64,000 nt of DNA from Rhizobiales bacterium GAS188 (GTDB lineage Bacteria > Pseudomonadota > Alphaproteobacteria > Rhizobiales > Beijerinckiaceae). The notes beneath the pieces are model-generated. The model searched no databases. It was not told where the DNA came from and worked only from the letters and a program-made list of their open reading frames with translations. The stretch is taken from assembly GCA_900104855.1 (NCBI GenBank), contig FNSS01000001.1, positions 4,526,001-4,590,000 on the forward strand. The letters are read 5' to 3'. The position numbers were made by a program, and so were the translations under genes. Positions 7,933 to 17,113 of the stretch are shown here, one piece after another (the stretch's first letter is position 1; every line of letters starts with the position of its first letter).

Positions 7933-8709
7933 CTATCGGGCCTTGGCCGATTTGTAGGCCTGGGCCAGCCCGTCGGCGCTCTTGGCCAGGAGGCCGAGAT
8001 CGGAGCCGACGGCGACGAAGCGATAGCCCCATTCGATATAGCGCCGTGCATCCGCCTCGTTCGCGGTCAGGATGCCGGCGGCCTTGCCGGCCGCGTTGAT
8101 GCGGCGCGCCGCGTCCTGGATCGCGGCCTGCACCTCAGGGTGAAGCTGGTTGCCGATATGGCCCAACGAGGCCGACAGGTCCGAGGGGCCGATGAACACA
8201 CCGTCGACGCCGTCGGTTCCGGCGATGGCCTCGAGCTTTTCGAGTGCGGCACCGGTCTCGACCTGCACCAGCACGCAGATCTCGCCATCCGCCTTCTTGA
8301 GATAGTCGCCGACGCGCCCATAGCGCGCGCCACGACCGCTCGTCGTGATGCCGCGGATGCCGGCCGGCGGGTAGCGGCAGGCCGCTACGGCCTTCTTGGC
8401 TTCTTCGGCATTCTGCACGAAGGGGATGAGAAGCGTCTGGGCGCCGATGTCGAGGATGCGCTTGATGAGCACCGGATCGTTCCAGGCCGGCCGCACAATG
8501 GGGGTCGCGGTGCCGCGCGCCGAGGCCTGGAGCTGGGTGAGAAGGCCGGGGAGCTCGTTTGGCGAGTGCTCGGTGTCCAGCAACAGCCAGTCGAAGCCGC
8601 TATCGGCGATGATCTCGGCGACGATGTTGCTGCACAGGCTGCTCCACAGCCCGATCTGCAGCTCTCCGCCCTTGATGGCCGCCTTGAAGGCGTTACGTGC
8701 AAGCTCCAC
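7933..8709 (-). CDS. HpcH/HpaI-type class II aldolase
   Basis: 258-residue metal-dependent pyruvate aldolase of the HpcH/HpaI family (2,4-dihydroxyhept-2-ene-1,7-dioate or 2-keto-3-deoxy-rhamnonate aldolases). The catalytic His region LLLDTEHSPNE, the metal-binding Glu in VLVQVETGAA and Asp in FIGPSDLSASLG are intact, and GIRGITTSGRGARYG is the usual loop. It would reversibly split a 2-keto-3-deoxy acid to pyruvate and an aldehyde in the cytosol. The GTG start has a strong SD (AAAGGAGG) eight bases upstream. It converges with the hydrolase at 7917 and diverges from the LysE gene across a repeat-rich spacer. Exact substrate cannot be told. Confidence 0.9.
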   Translation of the reverse strand: MELARNAFKAAIKGGELQIGLWSSLCSNIVAEIIADSGFDWLLLDTEHSPNELPGLLTQLQASARGTATPIVRPAWNDPVLIKRILDIGAQTLLIPFVQNAEEAKKAVAACRYPPAGIRGITTSGRGARYGRVGDYLKKADGEICVLVQVETGAALEKLEAIAGTDGVDGVFIGPSDLSASLGHIGNQLHPEVQAAIQDAARRINAAGKAAGILTANEADARRYIEWGYRFVAVGSDLGLLAKSADGLAQAYKSAKAR

Positions 8710-8754
8710 CCGATCCTCCTTTTGAAAGCGGCGGCACCCTACACGAAGCGAGCT

Positions 8755-8935
8755 GAATGGCGAGTAGCGAATGGCGAATAGGGAATAGCGAGTAGTGAGT
8801 GGTGAGTAGTGAGGGGTGAGTAGTGAGGGGTGAGCGAGATGCCTGGGTTGCGGAAACCATTCCCCATTCCCTACTCACGACTTACCACTCGCTATTCGCT
8901 ACTCGCCACTCGCTACTCGCTACTCGCCACTCGCT
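8755..8935. repeat. Degenerate tandem/inverted repeat tract
   Basis: Left part (8755-8835) is built from variants of GCGAATAGCGAGTAGTGAGT on the plus strand. The right part (8857-8935) is the same units in reverse orientation (CTATTCGCTACTCGCCACTC). The two halves could fold into a long imperfect hairpin. It fills the spacer between the aldolase and LysE genes. Confidence 0.85.
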
Positions 8936-8974
8936 GATGTAAGACGAGAGCGGCTGATCATGGGGAGGTTCGAG

Positions 8975-9589
8975 ATGGGCGTTTCGGCGCTTGTGGCTTT
9001 TGCGTTGGCGCTGATCGTCACGGCCGGTTCCCCCGGTCCGAGCGTCGCCGCGCTCATCGCTCGCGTGTTGACCAACGGCTTCCGCGATGTTCTGCCCTTC
9101 CTCGCCGCCATGTGGATCGGCGAAGCGCTGTGGCTCACTCTCGCGGTCGCCGGCATGGCGGTCGTGGCGCAGGCTTTCGGGGCGATCTTCATTGCCTTGA
9201 AGGTGCTGGGCGCGGCCTATCTGCTCTTCCTCGCCTGGAAGATGTGGTTCGCGCCAGTGGAGGTCGCCGACGGCAAGGTCATCCCGTCGGGACAGAGGCC
9301 GTGGCGGATGTTCGCCGCGGGCCTGTTGGTGACCCTCGGCAATCCGAAGATCATGGTGTTCTATCTAGCCCTCCTGCCGGCGATCCTCGACCTGAGCGAG
9401 ATCGGGTTCCTGGCCTGGGTGGAGCTGATGGTGACGATGTTCGCGGTGCTCGCCGCGGTCGACCTCAGCTGGTCGCTGCTCGCCATGCGCGCCAAGCGCC
9501 TCCTGACCCATCGCCGCGCCGTGCGCATCGCCAATCGGACCAGCGCCACGATGATGGCGGGCGCCGCAGTGGCGATCGCGACGCGCTGA
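8975..9589 (+). CDS. LysE/RhtB-family exporter
   Basis: 204-residue inner-membrane protein with about six hydrophobic segments, of the LysE/RhtB superfamily that exports amino acids or their analogues. The family hallmark near the N-terminus (ALIVTAGSPGPSVAALIARV) is present, followed by GFRDVLPFLAAMWIGEALW and the mid-protein loop GLLVTLGNPKIMVFYLALLP. ATG 8975 has a strong SD (GGGGAGG) eight bases upstream; the ATG fifteen bases earlier does not. The next gene begins 16 bases after the stop and may be co-transcribed. The transported compound is unknown. Confidence 0.88.
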   Translation: MGVSALVAFALALIVTAGSPGPSVAALIARVLTNGFRDVLPFLAAMWIGEALWLTLAVAGMAVVAQAFGAIFIALKVLGAAYLLFLAWKMWFAPVEVADGKVIPSGQRPWRMFAAGLLVTLGNPKIMVFYLALLPAILDLSEIGFLAWVELMVTMFAVLAAVDLSWSLLAMRAKRLLTHRRAVRIANRTSATMMAGAAVAIATR

Positions 9590-9604
9590 AGACAAGGCAA
9601 AGCC

Positions 9605-10438
9605 GTGCAACAGGCAGAATTCTCAGATTGGGTCGGGCGCTCCGAGCTCGCCGAGGACGTGCTGACGCCACGCCTCGCGAGCGAATTTCATGCCACCTTG
9701 TCGCCGCACCTTGCCGAATGCGGCGACGGCGACGCGCCGCTCGGCTCGCATTGGTGCCTCGCTCCGGCGATCCGGCCAGCCGATGAGCTCGGTCCCGACG
9801 GGCATCCGCGTCGGGGCGGCTTCCTGCCGCCCGTGCCGCTGCCCCGGCGCATGTGGGCAGGCGGCGAGATCGAGTTCCTGCACAGCTTGCGTATCGGGGA
9901 TGTCGTGACGCGCCGCTCGACCATCGCCTCGATCGAGCACAAGGAAGGCCGGACGGGCGTGTTGTGCTTCGTCGCGGTCAGGCATGAATTCACCGCGAAT
10001 GGCAGCCTCGCCATCAGCGAGCGCCAGGACATCGTCTACCGGGATGTCGTTGCGAGCGCAGCGCCCCCTCCGAGCCCCGCCGAGCCTCGCCCGACCACCG
10101 GCCTGATGAGCACCGTGATGGGGTCGGCGGTGTTGCTGTTTCGCTATTCGGCCGTGACCTTCAACGGCCATCGCATCCATTACGATGAGCCCTACGTGAC
10201 CAAGGTCGAGAACTATCCGGGCCTCGTCGTGCACGGGCCGATGCAAGCGACGTTGCTGATGAATCTGGCAGCGAAGCTCGGCGACCGGCCGCCGCGTCGC
10301 TTCGCCTATCGCGGCACGGCGCCTCTCATCGCCGGCCAGGCCTTCGATATCTGTGCCGAGCAGGCGCAGGCTGGTGCCGAATGCCGCGTGATCGACGCCA
10401 CCGGCCAGGTCACCATGCGGGCGACCGCATCCTGGTAA
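9605..10438 (+). CDS. MaoC/FAS1-like dehydratase (mesaconyl-C4-CoA hydratase-like)
   Basis: 277-residue hot-dog-fold hydratase of the HTD2/mesaconyl-CoA hydratase type. The N-terminal FAS1-like dehydratase half contains LGSHWCLAP and PLPRRMWAGGEIEFLHSLRIGD; the C-terminal half has FRYSAVTFNGHRIHYDEPYV and YPGLVVHGPMQATLLMNLA, the usual place of the catalytic Asn/His-containing helix. Members hydrate branched unsaturated acyl-CoAs such as mesaconyl-C4-CoA or itaconyl-CoA. GTG start, 15 bases after the LysE gene. No CoA transferase or lyase partner is next to it, so the pathway is not fixed. Confidence 0.8.
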   Translation: MQQAEFSDWVGRSELAEDVLTPRLASEFHATLSPHLAECGDGDAPLGSHWCLAPAIRPADELGPDGHPRRGGFLPPVPLPRRMWAGGEIEFLHSLRIGDVVTRRSTIASIEHKEGRTGVLCFVAVRHEFTANGSLAISERQDIVYRDVVASAAPPPSPAEPRPTTGLMSTVMGSAVLLFRYSAVTFNGHRIHYDEPYVTKVENYPGLVVHGPMQATLLMNLAAKLGDRPPRRFAYRGTAPLIAGQAFDICAEQAQAGAECRVIDATGQVTMRATASW

Positions 10439-10481
10439 GGGCAGGCGGGTCGCCGCGGATCATGGGCGGCGGCGCGGCCTC

Positions 10482-10504
10482 ACCTCTCCCCTTGTGGGAG
10501 AGGT
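10482..10504 (+). terminator. Hairpin downstream of hydratase gene
   Basis: ACCTCTCCC (10482-10490), loop CTTGT, GGGAGAGGT (10496-10504): a perfect 9-bp stem 43 bases after the stop. A near-identical stem occurs at 11975-11997, so it is also a dispersed repeat. No U-tract. Confidence 0.4.
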
Positions 10505-10570
10505 CGATCCGAGCCGCCAGGCGAGGATCGGGTGAGCAACTGTGATTTTGGGCTCCCGATTATGTCATTG

Positions 10571-10660
10571 GGCCAGCGGTCTCGGGACCGTCAATGACGC
10601 TTCGCGCCGCCTGCGGCGGTGGCCTGCGGCCATCATTGACCGTCCCTGCGAGCGCTGGCC
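10571..10660. repeat. Long imperfect inverted repeat beside IS110
   Basis: GGCCAGCG...GGGACCGTCAATGA (10571-10597) pairs with TCATTGACCGTCCC...CGCTGGCC (10633-10660); the inner 14-bp arms differ at one base. The loop carries two G/C-rich mini-hairpins (CGCCGCCTGCGGCGG, GGCCTGCGGCC). It lies 65 bases beyond the transposase stop. Confidence 0.7.
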
Positions 10661-10725
10661 TTCGGAGGCGCAGGTCGGGACGAAGGGATGGTCGCTCGCC
10701 GGTCGAACCAAGGGATGGTCGGGGG

Positions 10726-11830
<1,105 letters not shown>

Positions 11831-11948
11831 TTTTGGCACATTTTCAAGACACAAGGGGGGCAGCTGTTGCCTTAGCAGATCGGGTCAAGGCAGCCATTCA
11901 GGCCTTTGGGTAAGGGTCACTCGAGCGCCGGCGCTGCCCCCCTCACCC

Positions 11949-11997
11949 GGAGCCTTCGCTTCGCTCAGGCTCCGACCTCTCCCACCAGGGGAGAGGT
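11949..11997. terminator. Double hairpin downstream of livM
   Basis: GGAGCCT/AGGCTCC (11949-11973) and ACCTCTCCC/GGGAGAGGT (11975-11997) are adjacent stems in the short gap between the livM stop (12041) and the IS110 5' flank. They could terminate the liv operon. The second stem copies the one at 10482. Confidence 0.45.
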
Positions 11998-12040
11998 GGG
12001 CGCCGGCGCAGAAACAAATGGCACCCTAGTCCTGGTTGGG

Positions 12041-13042
12041 CTATGGCGCCGGATCCCCTTTCGCCTCGCCCTCTGCGCCGCGATCGATATGCCGCGAGAC
12101 GGTGGAGAGCTCGCCGATGAGTCCGCGCGGGCGCAGCAGCAAGGCGGCCGACAGCATGACGCCAATGGCGACGATCTGCAGCGCGGCGGCGCGGGCCTGC
12201 TGCTCGGGCGGAAAGATCGAGGCGATGGTCGTGCCCGAGACGCTCCAGATCGCCCAGATCAGCACAGCGCCGAGGATGGCGCCGCGGTTATTGCCGGAGC
12301 CGCCGATGATCAGCATCGTCCAGATCTGGAAGGTCAAGCTCGATAGATAATTATCCGGCGCGATGAAGCCGATGAAATGCGCCTGCACGGCGCCGCCGAG
12401 GCCCATGACGGCTCCGCCGAGCGCGAAGGCCTGCAGGCGATAGAGATCGGCATTCTTGCCGAGCGAAATGGCGGCGGTCTCTTCTTCGCGGATGGCGCGC
12501 AGCACGCGTCCCCAAGGGCTGCGCACCAGTCTTTCGAGGCCGACATAGAGAATGGCGAGGAGGACAACGATCAGCGCCAGATTGGCGAGGTTGAAGGCGA
12601 GCGGTGTCTCGGCCAGCGCCGCAAAGGGGCGCGGGATGAAGCCGATGCCGAAAGGCCCACCCGTGAGGCGCTGGGCATTCAGGGTCACGAGATGGATCGT
12701 GACCGCGATGCCGAAGGTCGTGATGGCGAGATAATCGGCGCGCAGCCTGAGCGTCACGGCGCCAACGAAGGCCGACACGGCGCCCGCGACCAGCATGGCG
12801 GCGAGCCAGCCCACCGGAATGGGCAGGTCGAAGCCGGCGAGATGGGCCGTGGTGGCGGGTGTCGTCACAAGGGCGGACGTATAGGCGCCGACCGCCACGA
12901 AACCCGCCACGCCGACATTGAACAGGCCCGTCTGCCCCCATTGCAGATTGAGGCCGAGGCAGATGATCGCATAGCTCAGCGCCGTCGCCAGGAAGAAGCT
13001 CGCATAAGCGATGAGGCCGGGGCCAAGGAGATCGAGCGTCAT
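12041..13042 (-). CDS. livM: Branched-chain amino acid-type ABC permease LivM
   Basis: 333-residue inner-membrane permease of the LivM type with about nine to ten hydrophobic segments. The N-terminal MTLDLLGPGLIAYASFFLAT is followed by GLNLQWGQTGLFNVGVAGFV, the LivM hallmark, and near the C-terminus by IIGGSGNNRGAILGAVLIW, the EAA-like loop contacting the ATPase. With LivH it forms the translocation path. It is the last gene of the livG-F-H-M operon, separated from livH by 226 bases of hairpin repeat. Substrate specificity of HAAT transporters ranges from branched amino acids to amides, urea and aromatic acids; the linked dehydrogenases argue for something other than plain leucine. Confidence 0.92.
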   Translation of the reverse strand: MTLDLLGPGLIAYASFFLATALSYAIICLGLNLQWGQTGLFNVGVAGFVAVGAYTSALVTTPATTAHLAGFDLPIPVGWLAAMLVAGAVSAFVGAVTLRLRADYLAITTFGIAVTIHLVTLNAQRLTGGPFGIGFIPRPFAALAETPLAFNLANLALIVVLLAILYVGLERLVRSPWGRVLRAIREEETAAISLGKNADLYRLQAFALGGAVMGLGGAVQAHFIGFIAPDNYLSSLTFQIWTMLIIGGSGNNRGAILGAVLIWAIWSVSGTTIASIFPPEQQARAAALQIVAIGVMLSAALLLRPRGLIGELSTVSRHIDRGAEGEAKGDPAP

Positions 13043-13142
13043 TGGAGAGCTCGTGCTCGGAGTCGTTGAAAGCCGTTACTTGGATCCCCGAGGGGCCTAT
13101 CCCTCCCATGCGGAGCAGGGGAGGGTGGCGAGCGCAGCGAGC

Positions 13143-13178
13143 CGGGTGGGGGCCCTATCCGGAGAGGTCCCCCACCCG
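13143..13178. repeat. Hairpin repeat between livH and livM
   Basis: CGGGTGGGGG (13143-13152) and CCCCCACCCG (13169-13178) form a perfect 10-bp stem inside a longer GC-rich repeat (about 13090-13230) that also contains GCGAGCGCAGCGAGC. As an intra-operon stem it may reduce livM expression relative to livH. Confidence 0.6.
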
Positions 13179-13268
13179 TCCGCTCGGCAAGGGCCTCGCT
13201 CTCCCCCGCTGCGCGGAGGAGGGATAAGCCCGGCGCGGCTCCGTCTTCAGTGAAAGTCGGTACTCCCC

Positions 13269-14192
13269 TCATGGCGCTTTCCCGAAGATGCCCGTCGGGC
13301 GGATGAGGAGGACGGCGATGAGCAACAGGAAGGCAACCGCGGCGCGCCACTCGGCGCCGATCGTCTGCACGGCCGCAGCCTCCGCGAGACCGACGGTGAG
13401 GCCGCCGATGAGCGCGCCCGGCACGCTGCCGATACCGCCCAGAATGGCTGCGGCGAAGAACGGCAGGAGCAGGTCAAAGCCCATATAGGGGCGGATCTGG
13501 ACGACGATGCCGACCATCACGCCCGAGGCGCAGGCGAGCGCGCCGCCGATGATCCAGGTGACCCTGACGACGCTCGCGACATCGACGCCGACAACCCGAG
13601 CGAGAGCTGGATTCTCGCTGACGGCCCGCATCGATCGCCCGATCCGGGTGCGTGTCAACACAAGATGCATGGCGATGACGAGCACCGCCGCCAGCGCGAT
13701 GAGCACCATCTGGTCAGGCGTGACGCGAATGCCGAGGCCGAGCGGCAGGGCCATTTGCAGCTCGCGGCTGAAATAGGCCGGGCGCGAGGTGAAGACGAAT
13801 TCCAGCAAGCTGCGCAGCGCCATCGAAGCGCCGAAGCTCGCGATCACCACGGTGATCGAGCCGGCCTTGTCGCGCAGATGCCGGAACAGCGCGAAATCGA
13901 GTGCGAGCGCGAGGCCGCCCGTCAGGAGCATGGCAAGGAGGCCGGCCAGCACGACGCCCCAGCCAAAGGAGAAGGGGCCGATCGGTTCCTCGAAGCCGCC
14001 GGCGATTGAGCCGAGAATGCCGCTGCCGAGCAAGCTCGCATAGGCGCCGAAGGAGACGAATTCGCCATGCGCGAAATTGGAGAAGCGCAGGATCGAATAG
14101 GTGAGGGTGACGCCGATGGCCCCAAGGCCGATCATGGCGCCCGCGAGGATGCCGTCGGCCAGAAATTGCAGGTTCATGAATTGTAGGTTCAC
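13269..14192 (-). CDS. livH: Branched-chain amino acid-type ABC permease LivH
   Basis: 307-residue permease, partner of LivM. Hydrophobic segments begin at LADGILAGAMIGLGAIGVTL, the LivH signature SNFAHGEFVSFGAY follows, and FAAAILGGIGSVPGALIGG is the cytoplasmic ATPase-contact loop. The start is chosen as the GTG at 14192, whose GTGA overlaps the livF stop; an ATG five codons further in (14177) is an alternative because the first residues (NLQF) are encoded twice. Overlap with livF shows translational coupling. Confidence 0.92.
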   Translation of the reverse strand: MNLQFMNLQFLADGILAGAMIGLGAIGVTLTYSILRFSNFAHGEFVSFGAYASLLGSGILGSIAGGFEEPIGPFSFGWGVVLAGLLAMLLTGGLALALDFALFRHLRDKAGSITVVIASFGASMALRSLLEFVFTSRPAYFSRELQMALPLGLGIRVTPDQMVLIALAAVLVIAMHLVLTRTRIGRSMRAVSENPALARVVGVDVASVVRVTWIIGGALACASGVMVGIVVQIRPYMGFDLLLPFFAAAILGGIGSVPGALIGGLTVGLAEAAAVQTIGAEWRAAVAFLLLIAVLLIRPTGIFGKAP

Positions 14193-14974
14193 GGCCGGAC
14201 CTCGGGCGGAGGCGCCGCGCGAATGCCGCCGAGATAGAGCTCGGCGATGGCGGGGTCGCCCCAAAGCTCGGCCGCCGGTCCCTCATGGCGGTTTTGGCCT
14301 TCGACCAGCACATAGGCGCGGTCGGCGATGGCGAGCGCGGCGCGCGCATTCTGCTCGACCAGCACGATGGTGATGCCGCTACGGCGGATATCGGCGAGCT
14401 TGGCGAAAACGAGCTCGACGAGCTTCGGCGACAGACCGGCCGAGGGCTCGTCGAGCATCAGCAGCTTGGGCGCGATCATCAGGGCGCGCGCCGCGGCAAG
14501 CATCTGGCGCTGGCCCCCCGAGAGGCGCCCGGCCGGCAGCCGCCGCTGGCGCGCGAGATCCGGGAAGAATCCATAGACCTCCTCGATCCTTGCCGCCTTG
14601 AGACGCGGTGCCAGGATGGCGCCGGCAAGCTGCAGATTGTCCTCGACCGACATCAGCGCGAAGACGTTCTCGGTCTGCGGCACGAAGGCGAGGCCGTGGC
14701 GGACCATCAGATGCGCCGGCAGGCGGGTGATGTCGCGGCCCTCCAGCATGACTTTTCCTGAGCGAACCGGCACCAGCCCGGCGATCGCCTTGATCAACGT
14801 CGATTTGCCGGCGCCGTTCGGCCCGAGCACGACCACGATCTCGCCCGCAGAGACCCGCATCGAGGCGCTCTTGACGATGGCGACGCCCGGATCATAGCCC
14901 GCGACGAGTTCGCTGACCGACAGAATGGGGCTCTCGTCCGGCGCCGTCGCAACGCTGCTCGCAGGCGAGGTCAT
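14189..14974 (-). CDS. livF: ABC transporter ATP-binding protein LivF
   Basis: 261-residue ATPase of the LivF type. Walker A GPNGAGKS, the Q-loop PQTENVF, signature LSGGQRQML, Walker B LLMLDEPSAGLSP and the switch region VEQNARAAL are intact. Residues 1-20 are a variable leader. It overlaps livG by ATGA (14971-14974) and livH by GTGA, so the four genes are a coupled unit. With LivG it powers import by LivHM. Confidence 0.94.
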   Translation of the reverse strand: MTSPASSVATAPDESPILSVSELVAGYDPGVAIVKSASMRVSAGEIVVVLGPNGAGKSTLIKAIAGLVPVRSGKVMLEGRDITRLPAHLMVRHGLAFVPQTENVFALMSVEDNLQLAGAILAPRLKAARIEEVYGFFPDLARQRRLPAGRLSGGQRQMLAAARALMIAPKLLMLDEPSAGLSPKLVELVFAKLADIRRSGITIVLVEQNARAALAIADRAYVLVEGQNRHEGPAAELWGDPAIAELYLGGIRAAPPPEVRP

Positions 14975-15801
14975 GCGGCACTCCCGCCAAGATAGGCTTC
15001 GATGACGCGCGGATCGCAAGAGACCTCGGCGGGCGAGCCCTCGCGCAGCAGCTTCCCGGTGGCCATGACGAAGACGCGGCCGCACAGCCGCGACACCATG
15101 TCCATATTGTGCTCGATGATGAGGATGGTGGTGCCGTCGCGATTGATCGTCGCGATCTTGTCGATGATCACTTCGAGCAGGCTCGGATTGACGCCGGCGG
15201 CCGGCTCGTCGAGCAGGATGATGGCGGGCTTGGTCATAAGCACGCGAGCGAGCTCGAGGAGCTTGCGCTGGCCGCCGGACAGGACCTTCGCCGGCTCGCG
15301 GGCGAGCCGCGCCAGCGTCACGAAATCGAGCAGCGCCATCGCCTTGTCGAGCGTGTCGCGCTCCTGACGCGCCACGCGCCCCGGCCGCAGCCAGTTGGGC
15401 AGGATCTGCTCGCCGATCTGCCGCGGCTCGGCGAGCATGACGTTTTCCACCAGCGTCATGTCGGGGAAGGGGCGCGGAATCTGGAAGGTGCGCGCCAGCC
15501 CCATGCCGATGCGGCGATGGGCGCGCGACGCCTCGACCGAGCGCCCGCCGATGAAGATGCGTCCCGAGCTCGGGCTTTGGCTCCCGGCGAGCAGATCGAA
15601 CATGGTCGTCTTGCCGGCGCCGTTCGGCCCGATCAGCCCCGCGATCTCGCCGGCGCCGATCTCGAGCGAGACGCCATCGACCGCCGCGACCCCGCCATAG
15701 CGTTTCACGACATCGCGCGCCGCGAGGATCGGGGCAGCAGGTCCCGACGCCGTGTTCGGCCCGCCGGTGTCGTCTGGCTGCTCCACGATCCGTTCCGCCA
15801 C
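14971..15801 (-). CDS. livG: ABC transporter ATP-binding protein LivG
   Basis: 276-residue ATPase of the LivG type, first gene of the minus-strand transporter operon. Walker A GPNGAGKT, signature LSGGQRKLLE, Walker B IILLDEPAAGVNP and switch His in IEHNMDMVS are intact. GTG start at 15801 with SD GGAGAGG. A ~20-residue unconserved leader precedes the domain. The start is 170 bases from the divergent gntR gene, and the shared spacer holds inverted-repeat operator candidates. Confidence 0.94.
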   Translation of the reverse strand: MAERIVEQPDDTGGPNTASGPAAPILAARDVVKRYGGVAAVDGVSLEIGAGEIAGLIGPNGAGKTTMFDLLAGSQSPSSGRIFIGGRSVEASRAHRRIGMGLARTFQIPRPFPDMTLVENVMLAEPRQIGEQILPNWLRPGRVARQERDTLDKAMALLDFVTLARLAREPAKVLSGGQRKLLELARVLMTKPAIILLDEPAAGVNPSLLEVIIDKIATINRDGTTILIIEHNMDMVSRLCGRVFVMATGKLLREGSPAEVSCDPRVIEAYLGGSAA

Positions 15802-15862
15802 GCCCGCCTCTCCGGCTCAGGGTTCGAGCGAAGCGGCCGCCCGGGACCACATCTGCTTGACC

Positions 15863-15893
15863 TTTGATCTGTGATCAAACATTGTATGATCAC
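15863..15893. promoter_or_regulatory. Operator candidates between livG and gntR
   Basis: Two overlapping perfect inverted repeats: TTTGATC-TGT-GATCAAA (15863-15879) and GTGATCA-N9-TGATCAC (15871-15893). The second encloses ATTGTATGAT, similar to FCD-type GntR sites. Their place between divergent livG and gntR suggests that the GntR protein controls both operons, released by the transported compound. Confidence 0.55.
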
Positions 15894-15971
15894 GATAGCA
15901 ATGCCCCAGATCGTCGGCAAGAACGATTTGGCTCGAGAAAAATGAGCTGCAGGGAGCTTGGCTGAGGAACG

Positions 15972-16754
15972 ATGGATCTTTCCGTGATCAGCGCAGGAGG
16001 TAGGCGAGCCGGCCGCACCAGGCGGAGCGCGGCGCCGATGCTGACGCCCGTGCAGCGGGAAACCGTCCAGGACAGGGTCTATCTCGAGCTGCGCAAGGCC
16101 TTGATCTACGGCCTCTTCGAACCCGGGCAGGTGCTGACGATCCAGGACCTCGCGACTTCGCTGCAGACGAGCACGATGCCGATCCGCGAGGCCCTGCGGC
16201 GCCTCATCTCGGAGCAGGCGTTGGAGGCCCAGCCCAACCGCTCGGTGCGCGTGCCTCCGGTCGATGCCGAACGCCTCGAGGATCTCTTGCGCGCCCGCAT
16301 CGCCATCGAGGGCGCAGCGCTGGAGCTCGCGGTGGCGCGTCTCGATGGCCGTCAGATCGAGGAGCTCAAATCGCTGAACCGCGACTATGATCAGGCGATG
16401 GCGCGGCGCGGGCCGACCCCGATCGAGCCTGTGCTCGAGCTCAACAAAGCGTTCCACTTCCTCATCTATCAGGCTTCGGGATCGCAGGTGCTGATCCCCA
16501 TCATCGAGAGCCTGTGGCTGCAATCTGGACCCTATGTCCGGGCCGCAGCTCTCGTCTTCGATCCGAAGAGCGAGATTTCCGCGCCCCATTATCACGCTGA
16601 GATCGTCGCAGCGCTCAAACGCAAGGACGCGGCCTCGGCGCGCAAGGCGCTTGCCGCCGATATCGGGCGCGCCTTCGATCTGCTGCGCGCGCCTCGCGGC
16701 GATGGCACAGGCCGCGAGGCCACGCGTCGCGGCCCCCGCAATGGAGGCGAATGA
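15972..16754 (+). CDS. GntR-family regulator, FCD (FadR-like) domain
   Basis: 260-residue repressor-type regulator. The N-terminal winged helix spans about residues 35-105 (LRKALIYGLFEPGQVLTIQD, STMPIREALRRLISEQALE), and the all-helical FCD ligand domain follows (ARIAIEGAALELAVARLDG, FHFLIYQASGSQVLIPIIE). FCD domains usually bind a small carboxylic acid plus a metal. First gene of a plus-strand operon whose members overlap by four bases (gntR, TIGR04076, aldo/keto reductase, NTF2-like), ending in livK. Likely local regulator of this operon and the divergent liv genes. Confidence 0.9.
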   Translation: MDLSVISAGGRRAGRTRRSAAPMLTPVQRETVQDRVYLELRKALIYGLFEPGQVLTIQDLATSLQTSTMPIREALRRLISEQALEAQPNRSVRVPPVDAERLEDLLRARIAIEGAALELAVARLDGRQIEELKSLNRDYDQAMARRGPTPIEPVLELNKAFHFLIYQASGSQVLIPIIESLWLQSGPYVRAAALVFDPKSEISAPHYHAEIVAALKRKDAASARKALAADIGRAFDLLRAPRGDGTGREATRRGPRNGGE

Positions 16755-17113
16755 TGAGCGCCGATACGGCCGATGACAGCTTCGAGCTCTATGATCTGCG
16801 CGTCGAGGTGGTGGTGCCGGAAGGAGAGCGGATTTATTGCGGCGCGAAGCCCGGAGATCATTTCGAGCTTCGCGGCGAAATGCTCACCTTGCCGCCCGGC
16901 CAGGGCTTCTCGATCTACTCGCTCGCGGCCTTGCTGCCGCTCCTGCCCGCCAAGCAGCGCCCGACGCATCGCAATGACTGGATGACGAGCGATGCCGAGA
17001 TCGCCTGCCCCGATCCGAATTGCCGCAGCCGCTTCCGCGTCACGCGGATCGGCATGCGCCGCTTCAGCCATCAGGAGACGACGGCCGTGCCTTTGCCGGA
17101 GGGAAACAAGTGA
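16751..17113 (+). CDS. TIGR04076-family small protein
   Basis: 120-residue protein of the uncharacterised TIGR04076 family. Recognisable segments are YDLRVEVVVPEGERIYCGAK near the N-terminus, LPPGQGFSIYSLAALLPLLP in the middle, DWMTSDAEIACPDPNC and FSHQE near the C-terminus. Three cysteines (C in IYCG and the two of CPDPNC) could bind metal or be redox-active. The ATG overlaps the gntR stop (ATGATG) and its own stop overlaps the next start, so it is translated in step with regulator and reductase. No function is known; the operon suggests a role in the same catabolic route, perhaps as a small metal- or substrate-binding partner. Confidence 0.85.
   Translation: MMSADTADDSFELYDLRVEVVVPEGERIYCGAKPGDHFELRGEMLTLPPGQGFSIYSLAALLPLLPAKQRPTHRNDWMTSDAEIACPDPNCRSRFRVTRIGMRRFSHQETTAVPLPEGNK

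Noticed and set aside
8755-8935. Possible CRISPR array
   Set aside because: Units are degenerate, about 7-20 bp, contiguous and inverted half-way; no unique spacers and no cas genes.
14975-15850. N-terminal extension of livF to give a 553-residue protein
   Set aside because: The extra part is livG read in the wrong frame (Arg-rich, no domain); livF starts at 14974 with ATGA overlap.
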